A DNA stretch of 64,000 nt, from positions 5,529-69,528 of the forward strand of contig DASYKT010000055.1 in the NCBI GenBank assembly GCA_035995185.1, read 5' to 3'. Positions 28,750 to 38,386 of this stretch are shown one piece after another. Both the position numbers and the translations under genes were made by a program. Each line of letters begins with the position of its first letter. Position 1 is the stretch's first letter. The notes below the pieces were generated by a model. It did not search any database, was not told where the DNA came from, and saw only the letters and a program-made list of their open reading frames with translations. Origin of the DNA: DASYKT01 sp035995185. Its GTDB lineage: Bacteria; Acidobacteriota; Blastocatellia; Pyrinomonadales; Pyrinomonadaceae.

Positions 28750-29991
28750 CTAATTTATCGAATCAAAAACTTGTCGATTTGAAATTTGACTATCTTCATT
28801 TGTTAAGTAAGCATCTAGCATTCCTGCCGACCGTATTAGACTTTCATTTGAAAGATTAAGATATCTCAAGAAGGTTATGATTTGAGTGTGACCAGTGATT
28901 TTCATTACTTCGGTATGTGGAATACCGGCATTAATCATGCGCGTCGTAGCCGAATGTCTTAAATCATGGAAATTTAGGTCTTCGATCTCTGCAATTTCGC
29001 AAAGGGTTTTCCAAGCGTTCTTAATGGTCGAGTGAATACCGAATACAGAACCCGCAAGAGATTTTATAGACTGTTCCCAAAGTTCTTGCAGTTCATTTCT
29101 TGCCCGTGATGTTAAACCGATAACTCGCGTTTTTTCGGTTTTGGAATTCGAGGCTTGAATTTTTATCGTCCCATCAATTAGATCAACGTCTTTCCATTGA
29201 AGTTTGAAGAGTTCTCCGCGCCGCGCTCCGGTATCTACTGCTACCATTATCAAAGCCCGCAGATAACCACGCGAGTCACCATCATCATGCTTAGTAATTT
29301 CTTTGCCACCACGCATGTAGGAAATAGTACGCGGGCCGCAAGCTTCGAGTAAGCGGATTTCCTCATCTTTGGACAAAATACGATCGCGGCTATTTTCGGC
29401 AGTTTTTACGATTAGTGATTTTCCCTTAACCTCAAATGGACTTTTTACAATTAGCCCATCATCTTTAGCAAAATTGAAAATGGCCCGAAGATGTTCCAGC
29501 TCCCTATTGATCGACGAGATTTTTCTATCTCTGACAATCTTTCCATCTCTTGTTTTGATTTCAACCTGGGTTTTAAGTCTCTGAGCTTTGTAGGCTTCGA
29601 TATCGCTGGATTTGATAGATCGTACCAACATACGCCCAAAGTATTCTCTAAGAGGCTTAAGCGACGATTTTGAGGGTTGTACAGACCGTTTCCCAGATAC
29701 CTTTATCCCGTTTGCAAAGGTTGCTTCAACAAGTCTCTTGGATTCGTAATCCGCAGCGAGATTGGCAAAGGTCAACTTATCCGACTTCAACGTCTCTTCA
29801 CCATGGTTTTCTAGTTCGGCTACCATTTCCTTGATCACTTTTCGGGCTTCAGTCCGGTTAGCCACCCTTCGTAGCTTTTCTTTACGCTTACCGCTTATCT
29901 CATCAACCCACTGGATACGAGCGTATAAATTACCTTTAACGACCTTAATTCCGCCTTCGTGTGACCGCTTGCTTTTTCTCCACTCTGACAT
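28750..29991 (-). CDS. int: Tyrosine recombinase (integrase)
   Basis: The 414-residue protein has a core-binding SAM-like domain and a C-terminal catalytic domain with VDTGARRGELFKLQW (first Arg), FHDLRHSATTRM (His-x-x-Arg), ITGHTQIITFLRYLNLS (second His and nucleophile Tyr). All catalytic residues are present. I chose ATG 29991 (MSEWRKSKR), with AGAGGA 8 bases upstream. A longer frame to 30033 would encode the repeated LEET from the arm-type DNA repeats. The start codon lies 155 bases from attR. The enzyme integrates the element into the 3' half of tRNA-Asn. Confidence 0.92.
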   Translation of the reverse strand: MSEWRKSKRSHEGGIKVVKGNLYARIQWVDEISGKRKEKLRRVANRTEARKVIKEMVAELENHGEETLKSDKLTFANLAADYESKRLVEATFANGIKVSGKRSVQPSKSSLKPLREYFGRMLVRSIKSSDIEAYKAQRLKTQVEIKTRDGKIVRDRKISSINRELEHLRAIFNFAKDDGLIVKSPFEVKGKSLIVKTAENSRDRILSKDEEIRLLEACGPRTISYMRGGKEITKHDDGDSRGYLRALIMVAVDTGARRGELFKLQWKDVDLIDGTIKIQASNSKTEKTRVIGLTSRARNELQELWEQSIKSLAGSVFGIHSTIKNAWKTLCEIAEIEDLNFHDLRHSATTRMINAGIPHTEVMKITGHTQIITFLRYLNLSNESLIRSAGMLDAYLTNEDSQISNRQVFDSIN

Positions 29992-29996
29992 AAAAG

Positions 29997-30018
29997 TTTC
30001 CTCTAATGTTTCCTCTAA
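29997..30018 (+). repeat. Two TTTCCTCTAA repeats, right arm-type sites
   Basis: TTTCCTCTAA occurs at 29997-30006 and 30009-30018, with the same 12-bp period as at 7479-7500. On the minus strand the repeat reads TTAGAGGAAA and contributes the ribosome-binding site of the integrase gene. Binding here could therefore both assemble the recombination complex and repress int. Confidence 0.6.
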
Positions 30019-30145
30019 GAATCTGAAAGACAATGAAAATTAATGAAATGCACTGGAATAAGTATACGCATAAAGCCCTTATAAAACAAGGGTAAGAAGC
30101 GAGAAATGGGGCGTGATTGAAACGGATTGAAATTGTATAAACTTT

Positions 30146-30196
30146 GGCTGTTAACCGAAGGGTTGTAAGTTCGAGTCTTACCTGCGGAGCCAATAT
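30146..30196 (+). repeat. attR: displaced 3' part of tRNA-Asn
   Basis: These 51 bases are identical to 7385-7435 and contain the 3' half of the tRNA-Asn from the anticodon stem to CCA plus AATAT. The 5' half of the tRNA is missing here, so this copy is not a functional tRNA gene. It marks the right end of the element. Confidence 0.92.
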
Positions 30197-30209
30197 GATC
30201 AACAAGCTA

Positions 30210-30240
30210 CGGGCACTCAAAAGGTGTCCGTTTTGGTTTT
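30210..30240 (+). terminator. Original terminator of tRNA-Asn
   Basis: CGGGCAC (30210-30216) and GTGTCCG (30224-30230) pair with one G-T wobble around TCAAAAG, followed by TTTTGGTTTTT. It sits 14 bases after attR, where the terminator of the uninterrupted tRNA gene is expected. Confidence 0.65.
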
Positions 30241-30472
30241 TCCCTTTAATTTTCCCTAACATTAAATTTTTGTTGCATGAATAAGATTTTAAAGGAAATG
30301 TTACCAAGTTGAGAATCGCGACTTACGAAGAAATGATAGATCGATTGAACGTAAAGGAAGTTCCGCTTCACCGAGCTAGTATTTACAAATATGAAACAAA
30401 GTTTGAGAGAACAAACTTCCGGTCAAAAATAAGAGACGTTAGATCTTTCATTTATCATCGGTAATGCAATTC

Positions 30473-30485
30473 GGTCACTGTGACC
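30473..30485. promoter_or_regulatory. 13-bp perfect palindrome, possible operator
   Basis: GGTCACTGTGACC is a perfect inverted repeat around a single T. Its centre resembles that of the long palindrome 65 bases further right (CACxGTG). Confidence 0.35.
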
Positions 30486-30549
30486 AGATAGGAAATCCAT
30501 TACTTGGTTCAGACGAAGAGTAACTACACAAACTCCTTAACCGCTGACT

Positions 30550-30586
30550 CTTCCCTATTTCGGACACAGTGTCCGAAATAGGGAAG
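30550..30586. promoter_or_regulatory. 37-bp perfect palindrome
   Basis: The 18-base arm CTTCCCTATTTCGGACAC is followed by a central A and then by its exact reverse complement. With a one-base loop it is more likely a protein-binding operator or a cruciform/replication-type site than a terminator, although TTTT follows. It lies about 410 bases upstream of the helicase start. No similar sequence was noticed elsewhere in the window. Confidence 0.5.
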
Positions 30587-30998
30587 TTTTACCAACATGA
30601 ATCGCTAATATAGCTCAATTTGGCCCAATGTCCGTACATGAAAGCCTTGTAACGCCCTCGACTTTCTCGTAAGCCGAGTTTAAATTACAATTTCTCTTAA
30701 ATAAAACAAGAGGCGACTGAGTATCTACTATCGTGACCTTCTATGTCCGAAGATCAAAAACGACAACTAGAGCAGCCACTCTGTAAAATCATTTTCGGTT
30801 TGATTCTGATCGCGGTCATTATGTCTGGAAAGAGTGGCTTTGCGAGTTTCTTAATAGACCAAAACTCGTATTTCATAAGCCCGAAAACGTCGTCGCCCGC
30901 GCGGAAATATTTTCACATCGTGAATTAGGATTCTAAGGATTTTGCGCCTCACCTTGTAAAAGGTATCATTTACCGCACGAATATTAAAACTATATATA

Positions 30999-33430
30999 AT
31001 GTCATCGAGATTTTTTACAAACACTAACGAACGCAATTTGTTCGATAAGTTCACCGGCATCCTGGACGCATGAAGGACGTTTACGCTTTCCATGCGGTCG
31101 TAGGATATTTCCGTTCATCCGGTTATTTTAAGCTCCGGCCTTATCTTCAGAATGTAAAGGAAATCAAAATTTTGGTTGGCATTAACGTCGATCAATTGTT
31201 TGCCGAAACTCAGCGAAAAGGGTTGCTCCATTTTGGAGATGACGAAAGAGCGAAGGCCGATTTGCTTAAATGGTTTATTCAAGACATCCGCGAGGCAAAA
31301 TATTCGGAACAGGTCGAAAAAGGTGTTCTGCAATTTCTCGAGGACATGATCAGCGGAATGATCGAGGTTCGCGCACACAATTCAAAAGCGATCCACGCCA
31401 AGTTCTATCTTTTCTTACCCGAGCAACACACATCACATTCCGACGGCTGGGTAATCATGGGATCGTCCAATTTGACCGAAGCCGGACTAGGTGTCAAACG
31501 ATCACCGAATTATGAGTTGAATATAGCACTAAAGGACTACGACGATGTTAAGTTTACTCGCGACGAATTTGAGTCTCTTTGGAAGGAATCGACGCCTGTC
31601 TTACCGGCTGATATTCAACAGTTCAAAGAAAAGACACATATCGGCCAGGTATTTACCCCCTTTGAACTATATATCAAATTTCTTATTGAATACTTCGGTA
31701 AAAATATCGACTACGACCCGGATACCGTAGGAGATTTACCAACGACATATAAGAAACTAAGCTATCAGATCGACGCGGTTAATGAAGGCTTTCAAATGCT
31801 GATGGAGCACAACGGCTTCTTTCTTGCCGATGTCGTCGGCTTAGGTAAGACCGTTGTGGCCGCAATGATCGCAAAACGATTCCTTATTGCGAATGGGACG
31901 CAGAACTCAAAGATACTTGTCGTTTATCCACCAGCGTTGGAAAAGAATTGGAAAGACACATTTCGGCAGTTTGGCATAGACCGGCATACAAAATTCATTA
32001 CGAATGGTCGCCTCGACAAGATTGCAGACGGAAAGAGCATAGATTACTGGCCTAAAGAAGATTACGACCTGATTCTCGTCGATGAAGCTCATCGCTACCG
32101 CAATCACACCTCGATCATGTTCGACAATCTTCAGAGGATTTGCAAAGCTTCTAGGAATGGCGAAGGTCTGATCGCCGGGGAAAAAAAGAAGGTTATCCTA
32201 ATATCAGCAACACCGCTAAATAACCGGCCGCAGGACCTATATTACCAGTTATTATTATTTCAAGATGCCAGACGAAGCACCCTTACTGAAACGAATTTGC
32301 AGACGTTTTTCGGCCCGATCATTCGCGAATATCGGGATATAATTACAGATGAAAACCCCGATCTTAACCGTATTCGTGAAATATACGAACTTATTCGAGA
32401 AAAGGTGATTTCACCTATCACTGTCAGGCGAACCCGGAAAGATCTAGAAAAGTATCCAAAGTATAAAGATGATCTGAAAGCGCAAGGAATTGATTTTCCC
32501 GCTATCGCTGCACCGCGCTCAAAGAATTATGCGCTCGAAGGTGAACTGGGAGTACTGTTTGCCGATACAATGGTGAGCCTTACCACAGAGGTCAAATATC
32601 ACCGTTATCAGGCGATTTCGTCTCTGAAGGAGGATATCCGTGGAGATCTATATCCCCAAGCAAAACTCGTTTCCGCATCATTGGCAAGGATACTTCAAAC
32701 CTTAATGGTCAAACGCCTCGATCCCGCGATCGGTTCGGGCGCATTTCCGATGGGATTGCTGAAAGAGATTTTTGAATGCCGTCGTGTGCTATTCGAATTT
32801 CTCAAAACGAACGAAAATTTTAGCGCGGCCGAAATCAAGAAAGAGATTATTCAGAACAACATTTACGGCGTTGATGCTGAGCCGGGCGCGGTTGACATTG
32901 CGCGGCTCCGGTTTTGGTTGGCCCTGGTGGTTAATGAAGAAGAGCCTACGCCATTGCCAAATCTGGATTACAAAATCATGCAGGGCAACTCACTGCTCGA
33001 GCGCTTTGATGATATTGATTTGAGCCGTCTTGTTTCGGCTGATGAACAGGATGAGGCGGAGAATCTTATGATTATCGAACAGCGGCAATTGGGATTCGAT
33101 GAAGGTCATGCGAGACTTGAACAGCCGCAATTTACCGTAACGGTTTTCGATGCTGCAACCAAAGAAGGTCTGCAAAAACTGATCGAGATCTATTTCGATC
33201 CGGAAGAACACCAACGCAAGACCGGCGAGAAGCATGAAAAATCTGATCTGAAAACTCAGATCAATAACATAGTTGAAGGAAAGGTCCACGCGCATATCTT
33301 TACGGAGAAAAATCGCCTAGAAGCCGAGGTTAGAAAATATGAAAAGAAATGGGTCGATGCCAGTGTGTTAGCGATTTTACGAAATTGGATAAAAACTCAA
33401 ACGAGTATAAGGGAAAGTATAAGCCGTTAA
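30999..33430 (+). pseudogene. PLD-SNF2 helicase joined to N-terminal part of Eco57I-type methyltransferase
   Basis: The natural start is probably ATG 30999 (MSSRFFTNTNERNLFDKFTGILDA). A frameshift near 31068 moves to the long frame at 31070. That frame has a phospholipase-D nuclease motif (HAKFYLF...GSSNLTEAGL) and then an SNF2 helicase with DVVGLGKTVVAAM, DEAHRYRN and ISATPLNNRP. At about 32712 the helicase breaks off after VKRL and the sequence continues in frame as DPAIGSGAFPMGLL and GVDAEPGAVDIARLRFWLA, which are motifs I and following of an Eco57I-class methyltransferase. The helicase lacks its second RecA half. An internal deletion has thus fused two adjacent genes. A second frameshift near 33345 leads into the next entry. 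Confidence 0.8.
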
Positions 33431-35052
33431 AAAACAGGTTTGATAATCTTAGCAAATCGGAAGCTCGTTTAATCGAATTGCAGGACACTCCAGACCGCCC
33501 TTATTTTCTCTGGCATTTGTGGTTTAAAGATGTATTTGATGAAAAAGGTTTTGATATCCTGATCGGCAATCCTCCTTATATCCAACTACACAAACTTGGC
33601 GTCGAAACAAGCGAATATGAAAAAGCGGGTTTTCAAACCTTCGCCCGAACGGGTGATATTTATTGTTTGTTTTATGAACTCGGCAATGAACTCCTCAGAC
33701 CCGGGGGAATACTCTGTTATATAACTTCGAATTCTTGGCTAAAAACCCAATACGGCGAAGCTTTGAGAAAGTATCTTGCCGAGAATACGAATCCACTAAA
33801 ACTACTCAATTTTGAGGATACAAAAATTTTTCATACAGCAACTGTTGAAACAAATATCCTCTTACTGACAAAGGGAGTTTTTAACGAAACACTAGAAGCT
33901 GTTGCAATACACGAGGACTACACAAGCAATACACCTATTGAAAACTATTTTTTGTTAAATTCAATAAAGATAACTGAATTTGATAATGACGGATGGGTTA
34001 TTTTATCTAAAGAGGATTACGAAATAAAAAAACATATTGAGAAAGTGGCAAAGCCGCTGAAGGACTTTAATTTGCGAATCAATTTCGGAGTTAAAACAGG
34101 CTTCAATGCTGCGTTTTTAATTCAGTCGGGTACGAAAGAAAATTTATTTTCTCAAGACCATAAAAATTCCGAAATTATTAAACCGGTTCTTCGAGGGCGA
34201 GATGTGGAAAAATACTCGATCAATTTTGATGAACAATGGATAATCGCGACATTTCCAAGCTTAAAGTTAGATATTGATAATTATCCATCCGTAAGAGATT
34301 ATTTGCTCACTTTTGGCATTGAAAGGTTAGAGCAAACTGGAAAAGAATATCTAATTGACGGTAAGAAAATAAAATCTCGTAAGAAAACGGGCAATAAATG
34401 GTTTGAAACGCAAGATCAAATATCTTATTGGAGGGATCTTGAAAAGGAGAAGATTCTTTGGGGGGAGCTTTCCGATAAACCGAAATCTGTGTATGACAAT
34501 GGAAAATTCTATGCCGAAGCGACCTTGTTTATGATGACGGGAGAAAAGCTAAAATATCTTTTGGCAATTTTAAATTCAAACATCGCTTCTTGGTACTTCA
34601 ATACAATTTCAACAACCTCGGGGATGGGTACAAACCGGTGGAAAAAATACAAGATTGAAAAGTTGCCAATTCCTGATATTGAGGACATAGCGCCGTTTGA
34701 AATACTCGCGGAGTATTTAACGATTCTCCACGACAAAACAAGACTCTCGGTTAATCCTTTCGTTGACAACAGATCAATCGCCACTATCTTTGAAGACGCG
34801 CTAAATATGATGGTTTATGAACTTTATTTTGAAGATCATATGAAGGAAAACGAGATCGACGTTTTGCGCTTCCTCGACAGCAACATTTTCCGCGACATCA
34901 GCCAGGTGGAAACAGACGAACGAAAAGCCAAGATCATCGGCGAGGCCTATAGCTGGCTGCAACAATCGGGCAATCCGATTCGCGACCGCATCACGCTCGC
35001 TAATATCCGTAGCAAAGATATTATTCGTAAGATCAATAGCTCTACCCACTAA
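33349..35052 (+). CDS. Eco57I-type adenine methyltransferase, C-terminal part
   Basis: The 567-residue frame continues the methyltransferase begun in the previous entry. After about 45 residues it has RPYFLWHLWFKDVFDEKGFDILIGNPPYIQLHKL with the catalytic NPPY. YITSNSWLKTQYGEALRKYL and a target-recognition and helical C-terminal part follow (LWGELSDKPKSVYD, TEMMTGEKLKYLLAILNS-like region). The two frames overlap by 82 bases, and motif I lies in the upstream frame. One indel therefore splits the enzyme. Neither half would methylate alone unless the frameshift is an assembly artefact. It is followed after 4 bases by the AAA ATPase remnant. Confidence 0.75.
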   Translation: MGRCQCVSDFTKLDKNSNEYKGKYKPLKNRFDNLSKSEARLIELQDTPDRPYFLWHLWFKDVFDEKGFDILIGNPPYIQLHKLGVETSEYEKAGFQTFARTGDIYCLFYELGNELLRPGGILCYITSNSWLKTQYGEALRKYLAENTNPLKLLNFEDTKIFHTATVETNILLLTKGVFNETLEAVAIHEDYTSNTPIENYFLLNSIKITEFDNDGWVILSKEDYEIKKHIEKVAKPLKDFNLRINFGVKTGFNAAFLIQSGTKENLFSQDHKNSEIIKPVLRGRDVEKYSINFDEQWIIATFPSLKLDIDNYPSVRDYLLTFGIERLEQTGKEYLIDGKKIKSRKKTGNKWFETQDQISYWRDLEKEKILWGELSDKPKSVYDNGKFYAEATLFMMTGEKLKYLLAILNSNIASWYFNTISTTSGMGTNRWKKYKIEKLPIPDIEDIAPFEILAEYLTILHDKTRLSVNPFVDNRSIATIFEDALNMMVYELYFEDHMKENEIDVLRFLDSNIFRDISQVETDERKAKIIGEAYSWLQQSGNPIRDRITLANIRSKDIIRKINSSTH

Positions 35053-35056
35053 AGTA

Positions 35057-36254
35057 ATGGCAAAAATCGTCAAAATCTCCCTGCAAAACTTCAAGTTCTT
35101 TCGGACACTCCAAGAGTTTGTTCCGGAACAAGGCGAGAATCTTCTCATTTACGGCGAGAACGGCAGCGGCAAATCTTCATTTTACTGGGCCTTGTATACG
35201 TTGCTCGAATCTGCCAAGATTTATTTGGGACCTGGTCGAGAAAGGCCCAGGTAAAAGCAGCAAAAATAATAACGGCGATGACCGGTATCCGCGCAAAACA
35301 GAAAGCGAATATAAGAATTACGACAATACGGTCAAGGGATTTGCTAAAAGCCTCGAATCACTGCTTACCTTTGTAAATACAGAAGGAAACAGAATATTAG
35401 AAGAAAGCTTTGAAGGCGATTTCAAATACAAATTGGAATTCAAAGAAAATAAACCGTACAAAATTACCGCACAGAAATTTACGCCGCCTGAGTTTTTTAT
35501 AGGATTGTCTGTCTTTGATTTTTACGGCACCAACTCACTCAAACCGCACTCATTTTTAAATGAAGCCAGACTATCGGCATTAGGCCTGGCAATGAGATTT
35601 GCTATACTGCAACGACGCTTACAAACGGCCAAACTAAAACTCGCGCTACTCGACGATTTTATGATCAGCCTCGACATGAACAACCGTGACGTCGCACTTA
35701 ATTACATTTTCGATAATGTCGCAGCGGATTATCAAACGATTATCCTTACTCACGACCGCTATTTCTATGAAATGGCTAAGGATAAGTTAAAGCGTATCGG
35801 GCAGGAGGGTAGTTGGAAGACCTACGATATGTTTGAAGGGTTTGATGACGAGACAAACCCCGCGGCGAGCAAACCAAAGCCTTACGTTATTGAAGACAAG
35901 GGAAAAGTAAACAAGGCTTGGATATTGTTTCGCTCAAAGGACTACGCATCGGCGGCGAATATGGTCAGACAGGCGGCTGAAAAGCTTTGTAAAGCCTACC
36001 TGACTCCTCAAGAGCAACTAAGCGGTAACTACAAACCAATGACGCTAGATGGAATGCTTCAGGCCTTGCTAACAAAAGGGACGGCCCATGGTCTTGACAT
36101 TCCAACACTACAAGATCTGAGAGATTATAAGGATCGCATTATGAATCCCCATTCCCATTACGACATTGGAACGCCACTTTTTAAGAACGAACTGCGTAGA
36201 GCAATTGAAACATTGGAAAAGTTAAAAACCCCAACTGGTAATCCCAATCTCTAA
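35057..36254 (+). pseudogene. Broken AAA (SMC/ABC-like) ATPase
   Basis: The start at ATG 35057 encodes KIVKISLQNFKFFRTLQEF and Walker A YGENGSGKSS. The frame stops at 35254. Homology resumes in another frame from about 35235 (VEKGPGKSSKNN...). That part contains the ABC signature region FLNEARLSALGLAMRFAIL, Walker B LALLDDFMISLDMNNR and the H-loop LTHDRYF. The distance between Walker A and the signature is short for this family, so an internal deletion is likely besides the frameshift. The C-terminal 120 residues are helical, with a HEPN-like DYKDRIMNPHSHYD. Its position after the helicase and methylase matches three-gene helicase-methylase-ATPase defence loci. Confidence 0.75.
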
Positions 36255-36324
36255 TACTTGGGATTTATGAGTTCCATGTGTCAGTGAGAATAAAAATACA
36301 TTTCGAGAGACTTTAGAAATAAAT

Positions 36325-37458
36325 ATGAGTAAAACCATCACCTGTCCGGCCGCGCGAGTCAGCCAGGGAAATCTGTGCCTTTACACAACTTCACTCAAAG
36401 TCCGCGATCTCATGACGGATAACTTTTACGATATTGAGCGCCTGGATCCGGAAAATCCGCACGATCGCGGCTATCAACGATTGCTGAATAAAGCGCGCGC
36501 TAAAAAGCTAGCCGATTACCTCACCGATGGACAGGAAAATCACGACGCCTTTCTGCCCACAAGTATCTTTCTAGCGACTGACAAAGACGTAGCATTTGAT
36601 CCGGCTACGAATACCATCTCTTTTGACGTAACAGAAATATGTCCGTTCGCCGTCGTCGATGGTCAGCATCGACTTGAAGGCCTGAAAATGGCGGCCGAGA
36701 AAAATCCAGATCTGCTTGATTTCGAGGTGCCCGTAAATATTGCAGTTAATCTTAACAAAATCTCCCAGATGTGCCATTTCCTGATCGTCAATACGACCCA
36801 AAAAGGCGTCGATAAATCCGTCGAACAACGTATAAATGCAAGATTAACGGACGCCGTTCAATTTGAGGACGTTCCGACCTTACCAAAATGGATTCAACGC
36901 ATAATACTTAGCGAAGACGATAAGGTGGGGTTACAGATAGCGGATTATCTAAACTCGGAGCCCACATCACCTTGGTTTAACAAGATCGGGATGGCAAATC
37001 AGGATAAGCTAACAACAAATACAACAACACAAAAGACTTTTGTGAACGCCATTAAGAAATATGTATTGACTGCCAATAACCCGGTCTTTATCCGCCCAAC
37101 AGATGAGAAACAGAAGATATTCCTAAATTATTGGCGTGCGCTAGCCAATTTGCTCGATATCGACAAGACCACGGTTTTATATAAGTACAATGGAATTGAG
37201 TTGTTTTGTCGATTTTCGACACCGTTGTTTAATAAATTGCAAAACATGGGGGATTTCAAGGTTTCGACGATCGAGAAGGTATTGTCAGATATTTTTGATA
37301 ACCTTGAGGGCGATTATGCCGGTGTTGGTCATCCGGATTGGTGGCTAAGCGGAACCGGGGCGGCGACCAGTTTGAACTCCACTGCCTTGGGGAAAATCAT
37401 GCAAGAATTAAATAAGGCGCTGCATCGGGCCGGAGCGAGCGGAGACATAGAGTTATGA
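36325..37458 (+). CDS. DGQHR-domain protein
   Basis: The 377-residue protein carries FAVVDGQHRLEGLKMA (bases about 36650-36690), the defining motif of DGQHR proteins related to DndB and ParB/sulfiredoxin-like folds. The upstream segment NPHDRGYQRLLNKARAKKLADYL is also typical. Such proteins are found beside DNA-modification and defence genes; DndB regulates phosphorothioation, but many relatives have unknown roles. The gene is intact. Its stop overlaps the start of the GIY-YIG gene (ATGA), so the two are translationally coupled. It lies 70 bases after the broken ATPase. Confidence 0.82.
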   Translation: MSKTITCPAARVSQGNLCLYTTSLKVRDLMTDNFYDIERLDPENPHDRGYQRLLNKARAKKLADYLTDGQENHDAFLPTSIFLATDKDVAFDPATNTISFDVTEICPFAVVDGQHRLEGLKMAAEKNPDLLDFEVPVNIAVNLNKISQMCHFLIVNTTQKGVDKSVEQRINARLTDAVQFEDVPTLPKWIQRIILSEDDKVGLQIADYLNSEPTSPWFNKIGMANQDKLTTNTTTQKTFVNAIKKYVLTANNPVFIRPTDEKQKIFLNYWRALANLLDIDKTTVLYKYNGIELFCRFSTPLFNKLQNMGDFKVSTIEKVLSDIFDNLEGDYAGVGHPDWWLSGTGAATSLNSTALGKIMQELNKALHRAGASGDIEL

Positions 37459-37802
37459 AGGTCAATGAACTTAATCCTTTTCCTCCGACAAAAGTTCAAT
37501 TTGCGCTTAAAAGCAAAAAACTGGTGCCAAATACACCGGGTTGCTACGCTCTCGTAACTTTCGATTGTTCGGTTTTGTATGTAGGACTTGCAACGTCTTT
37601 GGCCAATCGATTCGTCCAACATTGTGAATCAAAAGAAAAATGCGAACCGACGCAGGACGGAAAGGCTTTCTGGTTCTATTTTCTTGAGGCTGAGCCCAAA
37701 GAACTAAATCGAATCGAACGAACCTGGCAGCAACAATACTTCGCGGTCAATGGACGCCTTCCGATATTGAACAAGGTTGATTCCCCGATGATCGGTGGTT
37801 GA
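37455..37802 (+). CDS. GIY-YIG nuclease-like protein
   Basis: The 115-residue protein has PGCYALVTFDCSVLYVGLATSLANRFVQH. The two GIY-YIG half-motifs read CYA and YVG, followed by an Arg at the expected position. A downstream AEPKELNRIERTWQQQY supplies the Glu. It is a single-domain nuclease of the kind found in small restriction or homing systems. It overlaps the DGQHR gene by 4 bases and must be its partner. It is intact. Confidence 0.75.
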   Translation: MKVNELNPFPPTKVQFALKSKKLVPNTPGCYALVTFDCSVLYVGLATSLANRFVQHCESKEKCEPTQDGKAFWFYFLEAEPKELNRIERTWQQQYFAVNGRLPILNKVDSPMIGG

Positions 37803-37840
37803 GATTATCTGTAAATTTTTAATGGGAACAAGCGATCGAT

Positions 37841-37888
37841 ATGTATACCTTTCTAAGCAACAACCACGTTGCCAAACTCATCATTTGA
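37841..37888 (+). pseudogene. 5' fragment of a PLD-like gene
   Basis: ATG 37841 opens 15 codons encoding MYTFLSNNHVAKLII before a stop. They match the start of the gene at 38387 (TFTFLSNDRIAKLIS). It is therefore the truncated start of a second copy, lying on the other side of the small membrane-protein gene. Confidence 0.45.
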
Positions 37889-37945
37889 GTAAACGCAAAT
37901 TTCGGCGACTCAGTGAAGAAACGTATCTTTACAAGGAGATTCAAA

Positions 37946-38341
37946 GTGACAAATGAGATATTAATCGGATTCGGTGCCCATGTTTTGGGTGGTTTAATTG
38001 GAGGTGTGGTCGGCTGGCTTAGTCATACTGTTTTTAATCACCTACAGCGTAAGAAGCAGCATGCACGATTTAACAGGGAGATTATCGAACTAACTGAAAG
38101 GTTAAAAGGGACAATTCCAAACGCCGAGATTCCTAAAGTAATGGAACGCGTAGTGCCACTTGCTAGTAGGGCTACCTTTGGGGTGCCTGAACCGCCTCTA
38201 AATGAAGTAATTTTAATGCCTTCCGGAGCAAAATTGGATTGTAACATTTGCGTGCGAACCATTGAACCAAACTTCGAAGGGCGATGTCCCACCTGTAAAC
38301 TCGGAAGTATGTCGTACCATGTCCCCGCGCATAAACTATAA
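37946..38341 (+). CDS. Small membrane protein with C-terminal zinc ribbon
   Basis: GTG 37946 is chosen because AAGGAG stands 6-7 bases upstream; an in-frame GTG at 37913 lacks this. The 131-residue product has one N-terminal membrane segment (ILIGFGAHVLGGLIGGVVGWL), a charged coiled stretch, and a C-terminal CNIC...CPTC zinc ribbon. I do not recognise the family. It stands between a fragment and a frameshifted copy of a PLD-like gene in a defence island. This suggests insertion or a local duplication. Confidence 0.55.
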   Translation: MTNEILIGFGAHVLGGLIGGVVGWLSHTVFNHLQRKKQHARFNREIIELTERLKGTIPNAEIPKVMERVVPLASRATFGVPEPPLNEVILMPSGAKLDCNICVRTIEPNFEGRCPTCKLGSMSYHVPAHKL

Positions 38342-38386
38342 AATTGTTATCTCGGAATGACCATCATCGAAGATTGGAGGTAGCCC

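Larger units (their letters stand above)
30246..30998. other. Gene-poor stretch with two palindromes
   Basis: No convincing gene of normal size is present. A 51-codon open frame from TTG 30309 to TAA 30464 has a plausible composition (YEEMIDRLNVKEVPLHRASIYKYE) and could be a remnant of a small gene, but nothing identifies it. The palindromes at 30473-30485 and 30550-30586 are listed separately. Downstream sequence probably holds the promoter of the helicase gene. Confidence 0.4.

Noticed and set aside
30743..31093. Short open frames on both strands (61 and 80 codons) before the helicase
   Set aside because: They overlap each other and the true helicase start at 30999, lack ribosome-binding sites and show no motif.
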